Part shown: positions 21,801 to 29,269 of the stretch, piece by piece | Numbering within the stretch: the first letter of the stretch is position 1 | How the letters are laid out: each line of letters starts with the position of its first letter | Source: Devosia equisanguinis | GTDB lineage: Bacteria; Pseudomonadota; Alphaproteobacteria; Rhizobiales; Devosiaceae | Assembly: GCF_900631955.1 (NCBI RefSeq) | Contig: NZ_UZWD01000028.1 | Coordinates: 96,204-160,203 of the forward strand | DNA: 64,000 bases | Direction of reading: 5' to 3' | Notes under the pieces: model-generated | Told to the model about the DNA's origin: nothing | The model's input: only the letters and a program-made list of their open reading frames with translations | Databases searched by the model: none | Translations under genes and position numbers: made by a program

Positions 21801-23096
21801 ATGACCAGTCCCAAACCCCGAATCGTCATTATCGGGGGTGGCTTTGGCGGACTGGCCGCGGCGCAGAAACTTGCGGGCGCCAATGTCGCGGTAACACTGA
21901 TCGACCGACGCAACCACCATCTGTTCCAGCCGCTGCTCTACCAGGTGGCCACGGCGGCACTCAGCCCCTCCGAGGTGGCCTGGCCCATACGGCACATTCT
22001 GCGCAAGCAGGACAATGTGCAGGTGCTGATGGCCACAGTTGTCGGCGTGGATATCAACCAGCGCGCTGTTATCCTCGAGGATGGCAGCCATGTGCCCTAC
22101 GATACACTGGTGGTGGCGACGGGCGCGCAGCACGCCTATTTCGACAAGGACGAGTGGGAGCAGTTCGCGCCCGGACTCAAAACGCTCGAAGACGCCACTT
22201 CGATAAGGCGCCGTCTGTTACTTGCCTTCGAGGCAGCAGAGCGCGAGACCAATGCGGAAGCGCGGCGGGCGCTTTTGACTTTTGCCATTATCGGCGCTGG
22301 GCCGACGGGCGTGGAAATGGCAGGCGCAGTGGTCGAACTGGGACGCGCGAGCCTCAAGGATCAGTTTCGCAACATTACCCCAGCGGATTTGCGCGTCGTG
22401 CTGATCGAGGGCGCCGATCGCGTGCTGCTCAATTTCAGCCCCGACCTCTCGGCCTATACGCTGAAATCCTTGCGCGATCTGGGGGTGGAGGTAGAGCTCG
22501 GGCAGATGGTGAAGGCCATCGACGCCGACGGTGTCAGCTTCGGGGACAAACGCCTTCTCACCAAGACCATCATCTGGGCCGCCGGCGTTGCGGCCTCGCC
22601 GGCGGCAAAATGGCTTGACGCCGAGGCCGACAAGGCCGGCCGGGTCAAGGTCAATGCCGACCTCACCCTACCCGGCCACCCAGAGATCATCGTGGTGGGC
22701 GATACTGCCAGCATTTCGACACCAGAGGGCAAGCCGGTTCCGGGCGTGGCTCCGGCTGCCAAACAGGCGGGGGCACATGCGGCGCAGCTGATCCTGGCGC
22801 GACTGCGCGGCGATGCCAGCCCCCTGCCCTTTCGCTATGCCCATGCCGGGGACCTCGCCACCATTGGCAAGCGATCGGCGGTGATCGACTTCGGGACAAC
22901 CAAGCTCAAGGGTTGGATCGCCTGGTGGGTATGGGGCATTGCCCACATCTATTTCCTGGTGGATTTCAAGAACCGCATCTTCGTGGCGATGAGCTGGCTA
23001 TGGATCTATCTCACCGGCCAGCGCAGTTCGCGACTGATCACCCACGGCATGGCGACGGAAAAGGCGCCACTCGAAGAGGTCGACGAGGCCGGTTAG
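21801..23096 (+). CDS. Type II NADH dehydrogenase-like oxidoreductase
   Basis: A 431-residue single-subunit flavoprotein. The FAD motif is IIGGGFGGLAAAQ at the N terminus, followed by the Gln/Pro segment LFQPLLYQVATAALSPSE that is characteristic of NDH-2. The NADH motif is IIGAGPTGVEMAGA near residue 165. The C-terminal quarter has aromatic, amphipathic segments (WIAWWVWGIAHIYFLV) expected to sit on the inner membrane and reach quinone. It would pass electrons from NADH to quinone without pumping protons. An AGGAGG ribosome binding site fixes the ATG at 21801; an in-frame ATG at 21771 lies upstream of it and is rejected. Confidence 0.92.
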   Translation: MTSPKPRIVIIGGGFGGLAAAQKLAGANVAVTLIDRRNHHLFQPLLYQVATAALSPSEVAWPIRHILRKQDNVQVLMATVVGVDINQRAVILEDGSHVPYDTLVVATGAQHAYFDKDEWEQFAPGLKTLEDATSIRRRLLLAFEAAERETNAEARRALLTFAIIGAGPTGVEMAGAVVELGRASLKDQFRNITPADLRVVLIEGADRVLLNFSPDLSAYTLKSLRDLGVEVELGQMVKAIDADGVSFGDKRLLTKTIIWAAGVAASPAAKWLDAEADKAGRVKVNADLTLPGHPEIIVVGDTASISTPEGKPVPGVAPAAKQAGAHAAQLILARLRGDASPLPFRYAHAGDLATIGKRSAVIDFGTTKLKGWIAWWVWGIAHIYFLVDFKNRIFVAMSWLWIYLTGQRSSRLITHGMATEKAPLEEVDEAG

Positions 23097-23113
23097 CGCG
23101 CCGCTTCGGTAGG

Positions 23114-24028
23114 TCAAGCCTCGTTGGCAATGCTCACCACCGGCTTGGCCAGCTTGCGCTCGCGCAGCCAGATATAGAGGCCGCTGGCGATAACGATGGG
23201 TGCGCCGACATAGAGCCAGACATCGGGCGGCTGGTGGAAGATGAACCAGCTGGCCGCCGCCATGAAGAAGATCTGGAAATAAGCGAAGGGGGCCAGCACA
23301 GTGGCGGGAGCAAGGCCCGAGGCCATGGTGATCAACTGGTGTCCGACAAATCCAAAAACGCCCACCGCGAAGAAGGCGAACCAGCCATCGGCCGTACTGG
23401 GCCAGGACCAGAAGAATGGCACGATCGGCAACAGGCAGATGGTCGCGAAAATGCCGACATAAAACTGGCTGGTCGCCGCGCTGTCGAAGCCCGAGACCCG
23501 CCGGGTAAACAGCATGTAGAAGGCGGTGCTGAGCGCACCGAGCAGGCTGAGCAAGGCGGCGGGGTGGAAGGCGTCAGTGCCCGGGCGGACGATGACCAGC
23601 ACACCGAGGAAACCAACGCCAATAGCGGTCCAGCGGCGCCAGCCGACCTTCTCGCCCAGCATTGGGACCGAAAGCGCGCAGATCAGCAGCGGCACGGTGA
23701 AGGCGATGGAGCCGGTGACGGTAAGCGGCAGATACTGCACAGCGAGGAAATTGCAGGCGGTGGAGCCAAGAAGTGCCAGCGCACGCAGGCCCTGCAGCCT
23801 GATGCTTCCGGTACGGACCAATGCGGTGCCGTGGCGCGGCAGGTGAATGGCGGCCACCATCAGCAGATGGATGAAGTAGCGCAGGAATACGATCTGGATG
23901 AATGACACACCCACCATGCCCAGCCATTTGGCCGAGGAATCGATGCCGGTGAACATGAAATAGGCCAGAAGCGCCAAACCGATGCCAAACAAGCGGCGTT
24001 CGGTGGGCGGAGTAAAATTGGTCGACAT
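23114..24028 (-). CDS. EamA-domain (DMT superfamily) transporter
   Basis: A 304-residue inner-membrane protein with about ten hydrophobic segments arranged as two EamA repeats. The first repeat covers about 12-145, with the conserved RYFIHLLMVA and PLTVTGSIAFTVPLL features. The second covers about 155-290, with PATVLAPFAYFQIFF. Proteins of this type export metabolites or amino acids; the substrate is unknown. It converges on the NDH-2 gene, with only 17 bases between stops. It lies downstream of the beta-mannosidase on the same strand, but a 147-base gap with a hairpin makes co-transcription uncertain. Confidence 0.88.
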   Translation of the reverse strand: MSTNFTPPTERRLFGIGLALLAYFMFTGIDSSAKWLGMVGVSFIQIVFLRYFIHLLMVAAIHLPRHGTALVRTGSIRLQGLRALALLGSTACNFLAVQYLPLTVTGSIAFTVPLLICALSVPMLGEKVGWRRWTAIGVGFLGVLVIVRPGTDAFHPAALLSLLGALSTAFYMLFTRRVSGFDSAATSQFYVGIFATICLLPIVPFFWSWPSTADGWFAFFAVGVFGFVGHQLITMASGLAPATVLAPFAYFQIFFMAAASWFIFHQPPDVWLYVGAPIVIASGLYIWLRERKLAKPVVSIANEA

Positions 24029-24153
24029 TGCTGATCCGGACGCCAGACAAATGCGGCGCCGTCAGAGCGTCGAAGAAAGCGTCGGCGAAGTCAATGCGCA
24101 ACGCCGCAAACTTGTATGGAAGTTTCTAAGACGCGCTGCCCTTCGTGGTCTTC

Positions 24154-24176
24154 GGCGCGGCCTAGATAGCCGCGCC
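24154..24176. terminator. Hairpin at the 3' end of the beta-mannosidase gene
   Basis: GGCGCGGC and GCCGCGCC form a perfect 8-base stem with a 7-base loop, touching the mannosidase stop codon on the minus strand. There is no T-run. Confidence 0.4.
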
Positions 24177-26695
24177 TAGAATGTCTCTGCCAGATGCCGG
24201 ATCTTCAGCGACTTCTGCAAATCGGCAGAGGTCACTCTTGCTCCATGGCGCGGATGGAACACCAATTCCGCCTTTCGCCCCGGCAACAGGGTGATGGCAT
24301 TGTCCGAGAAGTGGCCGGGCGCATCTACGCTGGCGGTTGCAAACAGCGCAGGCTTATCGGTCTCAAGGATCAGGACCGGCTTCCCGTCCCGGTCGAACCA
24401 GGTGGCCGCGATGCTGGCGGGGACCAGCTCATAGGCCTTGTAAGCCTTGGGGAAGTAGTCGTTTTCGCCCAATACCCTGCCCGCGTCGTCCTTCCAGACG
24501 AAGAACAGGAATTCGTCAGAGGCGAGGTCTGCCATGTCGATGGATGTGACATCCAGTGCGGCGTCGGGGCCGACATTGGTCTGGCCGGAGAACAAGCTGC
24601 GCTCGCCACCGGACACCTTGATCGCCTTGACCTCGAGCGTGATTGCCGCGTCGTATCCGGTGTCGTTGATGGCCTTGAGCAGCAATTCGTCCGGAAGCTG
24701 GCCGGCGACCGGGATGCCGCGCGAATTGGTACGCACATCACGCGTCTGCGGCACAGCGACGACATTGACGAGATTATAGAAGCGGCGTGCCATGTAATGC
24801 ATCAGCTTCCACTGCCCGCCATAGTCGAGGCTCGACCAGGACGCCACGGGCCAGATGTCGTTGATCTGCCAGTAGAGCGTGCCCATGCAACGCGGCTTGG
24901 TGGAGCGCCAATATTCGATGGCGGTCTTGATGGCGAGGCCCTGCTGGACCTGGGAGAGGAAGACCATCTGGTCGAAATCGCGCGGGAAGCGGAAATAGCG
25001 CGTCATGGTTTCGAGGATGCGGGCATTGCCGCCGTCATTGCGCTGGTGATTTTCCATCACCGGCGAGGACGGATTGCGGTCCTTGGGCTCGGAAAAGGTC
25101 TCGATGACATTCATCGAGGTGAAGGACTGAAAGCCGAATTCCGAGGCGAAGCGCGGATTGACGGAGCGGTAGGCCTCAAAGCTCTTGGCCGAGTGCCATA
25201 CATCCCAATAATGCGTGTCGCCGCGCGTATCGGCATGCCAGCCATCGGAAAAGTCCAGATAGCCCATGGAGGGCGAGGAGGGCCAGAACCGACGATCCGG
25301 ATCTTCGTCCTCGACGATATTGCCGAGCATGGAGTTGAGGCGATCATAATTGGCTACATAGCGCTCGGGCGCGGCTTTGGTCTCGGGATACCAGTGCAGC
25401 GAGCCGATGACTTCGTTGTCACCGCACCAAAGAGCGATCGAGGCGTGATGGCTGAGCCGGCGCACCTGCTGGGTGATTTCGGCGCGGACGCTGGCGAGGA
25501 AGGGGCGGTCCGAGGGATAGCTCATGCAGGCGAACATGAAATCGTGCCAGATCAGCAGGCCAAGCTCGTCGCAGAGATCGTAGAAATAATCCGGCTCATA
25601 CTGGCCGCCGCCCCAGATGCGCAGCATGTTCATATTGGCGGCTTTGGCGCTGTCGAGGAGGTCGCGAATGACCGCCGGCGTAACGCGGCTGGGAATGGCG
25701 TCGGCAGGAATCCAGTTCGCGCCCATCATGGTGATATCGCGACCGTTGATGCGGCATTTGAAGGTATGGTCGATCGCGTCGGGTTCGACCACCCATTCCA
25801 GTTTGCGCAGCCCGATCTTGCGAGTGGTGATTTCGCCTTCCACATTAGTGACAAGCGCATAGAGCGGCTGCTCGCCCTGCCCGGCCGGCCACCAAAGTTT
25901 CGGGTTTGCAATGGTGAGCGTATGGGTGAAGACGTTTTCGCCCGGCTGCACTGCCACCTTGTGGGTGATGACCTGGCCATCGATGCTGTGCTCGACCTCC
26001 ACCTCGCCATGGGCAAAGGCGAAGAGACGGGTCTTGATGGCAAGCTCAACGCTATTGTCGCCGTGGGCTTGCTCGACCTGCACGCTCTCCTGGCGGGCGA
26101 GGCGCGATTTGCGCAGGCTCATCCGGCCATAGACGCCGACCGGCATCAGGCAAATGCCCCAGTCCCAACCCGCATGGCAGGCTGCCTTGCGGATGAAGTT
26201 CATGTGGATGCCCTTGAGACCGTTGGTCTGGTAGTTCTTGGTGAACGGGATCGGAAAGGGATGGGCCTTGGCGCGGGCCTTGGCTATGTCGGGAGCGATG
26301 TCGAAGGCGATGCGCAACGTGTTCTCGCCCTCATGCACGCGGCCGGTCACGTCGATGTCGTGGCGGAGGAAACTGTTATCGGTGCGGGCGATCTCGGCGC
26401 CGTTCAGGAAAATGGTGGCAATGCAGTCAACTTCGGCCAGCGTCAGCGTCAGATAGCCATCAATATCGGCCGCAGTGGCCGTGAAGCGGCGCTCGACTTC
26501 CCAGGCCGTCTCATTGACCCATAGCACCTGCTTTTCGTTTTCCCCGTAATAGGGGTCCGGGATGAGGTCAGCCGCGAGCAGCGCGTGGTGGACGTCGCCG
26601 GGCAGCTGGATCGCGGTGGTGATGCCGCGGGCAGGCGCAGTCAGTGTGTACTGGCCATGCAGGTCCAGGCACGTATTGTTGGCGGCGATGGCCAT
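24176..26695 (-). CDS. Glycoside hydrolase family 2 beta-mannosidase
   Basis: An 839-residue GH2 enzyme expected to release beta-mannose from manno-oligosaccharides or N-glycan-like substrates. An N-terminal sugar-binding jelly roll (about 1-180) contains the mannosidase-typical FPIPFTKNYQ and HAGWDWG. An immunoglobulin-like domain follows, then the catalytic barrel. The acid/base is Glu428 in WCGDNEV and the nucleophile is Glu519 in SEFGFQSF. WGGGQYEPDYFYD and WHDFMFACMSYP are also typical. There is no signal peptide, so it is cytoplasmic. The ATG at 26695 has AGGA six bases upstream; a longer frame upstream is not supported. A perfect LacI-like palindrome lies about 50 bases before the start. 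Confidence 0.92.
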   Translation of the reverse strand: MAIAANNTCLDLHGQYTLTAPARGITTAIQLPGDVHHALLAADLIPDPYYGENEKQVLWVNETAWEVERRFTATAADIDGYLTLTLAEVDCIATIFLNGAEIARTDNSFLRHDIDVTGRVHEGENTLRIAFDIAPDIAKARAKAHPFPIPFTKNYQTNGLKGIHMNFIRKAACHAGWDWGICLMPVGVYGRMSLRKSRLARQESVQVEQAHGDNSVELAIKTRLFAFAHGEVEVEHSIDGQVITHKVAVQPGENVFTHTLTIANPKLWWPAGQGEQPLYALVTNVEGEITTRKIGLRKLEWVVEPDAIDHTFKCRINGRDITMMGANWIPADAIPSRVTPAVIRDLLDSAKAANMNMLRIWGGGQYEPDYFYDLCDELGLLIWHDFMFACMSYPSDRPFLASVRAEITQQVRRLSHHASIALWCGDNEVIGSLHWYPETKAAPERYVANYDRLNSMLGNIVEDEDPDRRFWPSSPSMGYLDFSDGWHADTRGDTHYWDVWHSAKSFEAYRSVNPRFASEFGFQSFTSMNVIETFSEPKDRNPSSPVMENHQRNDGGNARILETMTRYFRFPRDFDQMVFLSQVQQGLAIKTAIEYWRSTKPRCMGTLYWQINDIWPVASWSSLDYGGQWKLMHYMARRFYNLVNVVAVPQTRDVRTNSRGIPVAGQLPDELLLKAINDTGYDAAITLEVKAIKVSGGERSLFSGQTNVGPDAALDVTSIDMADLASDEFLFFVWKDDAGRVLGENDYFPKAYKAYELVPASIAATWFDRDGKPVLILETDKPALFATASVDAPGHFSDNAITLLPGRKAELVFHPRHGARVTSADLQKSLKIRHLAETF

Positions 26696-26743
26696 GGAAG
26701 GTCCTTTTGCGCTGGCTCGACCGGGCTGTCGACAGCTCCGACA

Positions 26744-26759
26744 TCGAAATCGATTTCGA
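26744..26759. promoter_or_regulatory. LacI-type operator candidate upstream of beta-mannosidase
   Basis: TCGAAATCGATTTCGA is a perfect 16-base palindrome with a central CG, the arrangement usual for LacI-family operators. It lies 49 bases upstream of the mannosidase start and 166 bases upstream of the divergent GGDEF-EAL gene. No LacI gene is in the window. Confidence 0.55.
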
Positions 26760-26924
26760 AACACGCTTTTAGCGATTTTGAGCAAGCGTTCCAATGGGGG
26801 CTGCAGCGGTTTCGAACAATTCTCGATCGGCGCGATTGCGACATTTTCTTGGCAGACCCCAGAACTGGTTTTCCTTTCTATTAGGACTTGCCAGCTTAGG
26901 GTCAGGGCTAGGAGACGCAAAATA

Positions 26925-28904
26925 ATGGCGCTGGTCCGGGGCATTGTGAGCAAGTTTGTGGGGGGGGACGACTCCCCTGCGCTCGCTCTGGCACAGTGGC
27001 GCGCACTCAGCCGCCAGATCCCCCTGCTCTACTTTCTGCTGCTGTCCAACACGCTGATCGTCGCCGGCATGTATCTGCCGGTCGCCCCGTTCGAATTGAC
27101 CATTCTGGTGCCCGGCATCCTGACGGTGCTATGCGTGGTTCGCACCATCCAGTGGTGGTTGAAGCGCAATCGAGACGTGACCACAGAAGAGGCGCGGCGC
27201 ACGCTGGCCAAGATGGTCGTGCTCGGCGCCGCGTTGGCGCTCGGGTTCACCGCCTGGAGCTTCAGCCTCTTTCCCTACGGCGACGCCTATCTGCAATCGC
27301 AGGTGGCCTTCTATATGGGCATCACCACCATTGGCTGCATGTTCTGCCTGATGCATGTCCGGGCCGGCGCGCTGGCGGTGGGCGTCTGTGTCGTGGTTCC
27401 CTTCACCATCTTCTTCGCGGCCACCGGGCAGCCGACATTCATTGCCATTTCCATCAACATGGTGATGGTGATCGCGGTCCTGCTGATCATTCTGCTTGGC
27501 AATAACAAGGATTTTGCCGCGCTGGTGGCCTCGCGCAACGAAATGGCGAACCGGCAGGCCGAGACCCAGCGACTGCTGGACGAGAACCATCGCCTGGCCA
27601 ATGTCGATACGCTGACGGGCATTCCCAACCGGCGATCGTTTACCCGGCAGTTGCACGAGGCGTTGGGGGCGGCCGAGCAAAATGGTCGATCCATCGCCGT
27701 TGCCCGCATCGACCTAGACCGGTTCAAATCTGTCAACGAAATCTTCGGCAAGATCACCGGCGACCGGATCTTGGTGGAGATCGCGCGCCGCATCGAATCC
27801 ATCAAGCGGGACAGCAGCATCCTGGCGCGTCTCGATGGCGACAATTTCGTTCTGATCCTGCAGGAGCCAACCGACGAGGCCTCGCTTGTCCGGTGCGGTG
27901 AGATGATCGCCCACGCCCTGCGCCCCTCGTTTGACATGCCGCTCGGTACTGTGCGCCTTTCCGCCTCATGCGGCTTTGCTGCCGCGCGCAAGGGCGACAC
28001 CGCCGACACCCTGTTTGACCGCGCCGACTACGCAACCTGGGTGGCCAAGCGCGACGGACGTGCGCGCAGCGTGGTGTTCTCGGGGGTGCATCAGCGCGAA
28101 TTGCAGCAGGTGCGGCTCATGGAAAACCTGTTGCACACCGCCGATCTCGAGCGCGAAATCTACATTCTGCTGCAGCCGCAGTTCGACGTGGCTCTGGGCC
28201 GCACCACCGGCTTCGAGGTGCTGGCGCGCTGGCGCAATCCGCTTCTGGGCGAGGTTTCGCCGGCAGATTTCATTCCCATGGCCGAACGTACCGGCCAGAT
28301 CAGCCGCATCACCCAAGTGGTGCTGCAAAAGGCACTCATCGTCGCCGAACAGCTGCCGCGCCCCCTGCGCCTCTCGGTCAATCTCTCAGCCAACGATATC
28401 GGTTCTTCCGCCGCCATCGAGCAGATCGCGGCGCTTGTCGGGGCTGCCGCCTCGCCCTGCCGTATCGACTTCGAAATCACCGAAACCGCGGTGTTGCGCG
28501 ACCTCAAGCAGGCCAATCAATCGCTGCTGACCCTGCTGGGGTTGGGCGCGCGCATAGCGCTCGACGATTTCGGCACCGGGCATTCGAGCCTCACTCATGT
28601 GCAGAAGCTACCGCTGCACCGGATCAAGATCGATCGCAGCTTTGTGGCCGAGGTCACCTGTGACCCCGCCAGCCGGGCCATCGTCAAGACCATGATCGAC
28701 CTCTGCCGCAACCTTGGGATTTCCTGTGTTTTCGAGGGCATCGAGACAGAAGAGCAGCTGGAAGCCCTGCTGGGCCTCGGCGGCACGGTGATGCAGGGCT
28801 ATCTCTTTGGTCGTCCTATGGCCTGCGATCAAATCGAGACTTATCTCGACAGCGAACGGCGGCGAGTCGGCGTGGTGCCCCAGCCGGTCGAACGCGCCGG
28901 CTGA
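26925..28904 (+). CDS. Membrane GGDEF-EAL protein, probable c-di-GMP phosphodiesterase
   Basis: A 659-residue protein. Six hydrophobic segments occupy about 30-185. A short coiled region leads to a GGDEF domain (about 215-375), then an EAL domain (about 395-640). The GGDEF signature is degraded to DGDNF, so cyclase activity is unlikely; the domain may still bind GTP. The EAL domain reads EVLARW instead of EALxRW but keeps the catalytic Glu. It also keeps NLSAND, FEITET, LDDFGTGHSSL, IKIDRSF, EGIET and GYLFGRP, so hydrolysis of c-di-GMP looks possible. The ATG at 26925 has GGAG ten bases upstream. A plausible terminator follows. It is divergent from the mannosidase. Confidence 0.88.
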   Translation: MALVRGIVSKFVGGDDSPALALAQWRALSRQIPLLYFLLLSNTLIVAGMYLPVAPFELTILVPGILTVLCVVRTIQWWLKRNRDVTTEEARRTLAKMVVLGAALALGFTAWSFSLFPYGDAYLQSQVAFYMGITTIGCMFCLMHVRAGALAVGVCVVVPFTIFFAATGQPTFIAISINMVMVIAVLLIILLGNNKDFAALVASRNEMANRQAETQRLLDENHRLANVDTLTGIPNRRSFTRQLHEALGAAEQNGRSIAVARIDLDRFKSVNEIFGKITGDRILVEIARRIESIKRDSSILARLDGDNFVLILQEPTDEASLVRCGEMIAHALRPSFDMPLGTVRLSASCGFAAARKGDTADTLFDRADYATWVAKRDGRARSVVFSGVHQRELQQVRLMENLLHTADLEREIYILLQPQFDVALGRTTGFEVLARWRNPLLGEVSPADFIPMAERTGQISRITQVVLQKALIVAEQLPRPLRLSVNLSANDIGSSAAIEQIAALVGAAASPCRIDFEITETAVLRDLKQANQSLLTLLGLGARIALDDFGTGHSSLTHVQKLPLHRIKIDRSFVAEVTCDPASRAIVKTMIDLCRNLGISCVFEGIETEEQLEALLGLGGTVMQGYLFGRPMACDQIETYLDSERRRVGVVPQPVERAG

Positions 28905-28909
28905 CCAAA

Positions 28910-28942
28910 CGGGCGGAACCGAAATTCCGCCCGCTCGTGTTT
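28910..28942 (+). terminator. Terminator of the GGDEF-EAL gene
   Basis: CGGGCGGAA and TTCCGCCCG form a perfect 9-base stem with a 6-base loop, six bases after the stop, followed by a short, interrupted T-rich tail (CTCGTGTTT). Confidence 0.6.
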
Positions 28943-28947
28943 GCCCG

Positions 28948-29269
28948 CCTTTCAGGACGCCCCGCCACTCGAGCATAGCTCTCGTGGCCTTGTCGGCTCC
29001 AGTCGCGCCACTTCGACGGCGGTCTGCGCAGCAGATCAAAGGCTCCAGTGGAGCCTTTGACGTCGAGAAGGCCACGAAGGCTGGGCCTGAGTGGCGCGCC
29101 TGGCCCTTCAGGACGCCCCGCCACTCGAGCATAGCTCTCGTGGCCTTGTCGGCTCCAGTCGCGCCACTGGCGCGCCTGGCCTTTCAGGACGCCCCGCCAC
29201 TCGAGCATAGCTCTCGTGGCCTTGTCGGCTCCAGTCGCGCCACTGGCGCGCCTGGCCTTTCAGGACGCC
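28948..29269. repeat. Tandem array of a 65-76 base repeat
   Basis: This fills the 355-base gap between the GGDEF-EAL gene and the ABC exporter. Three near-identical 65-base copies lie at 28948-29012, 29104-29168 and 29180-29244, and a fourth truncated copy begins at 29256 and runs into the ABC stop codon. Copies two to four are spaced 76 bases apart. Copies one and two are separated by a diverged unit that holds a perfect hairpin. Each copy contains a GCCAC...GTGGC hairpin with an inner GAGC/GCTC stem (for example 28964-28988). On the minus strand the unit reads as the same two-module element seen at 62022-62083. It is non-coding, although short frames run through it. Confidence 0.85.
29038..29058. 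repeat. Hairpin with CTCCAGTGGAG core inside the repeat array
   Basis: AAAGGCTCC and GGAGCCTTT form a perfect 9-base stem around AGT. The same CTCCAGTGGAG core recurs in the hairpin at 62022-62046, marking a shared repeat family. Confidence 0.8.

Noticed and set aside
24194..26524. A 776-codon open frame antisense to beta-mannosidase
   Set aside because: The opposite strand has intact GH2 catalytic motifs; the antisense product is low-complexity and matches nothing I recognise.
28608..29208. Minus-strand frames through the repeat array, with repeated LEWRGVLKG peptides
   Set aside because: The repeating peptide simply translates the DNA repeat; no ribosome binding site and overlap with the GGDEF-EAL gene.
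28948..29269. CRISPR array
   Set aside because: Units are 65-76 bases with almost no unique spacers and no cas genes nearby.
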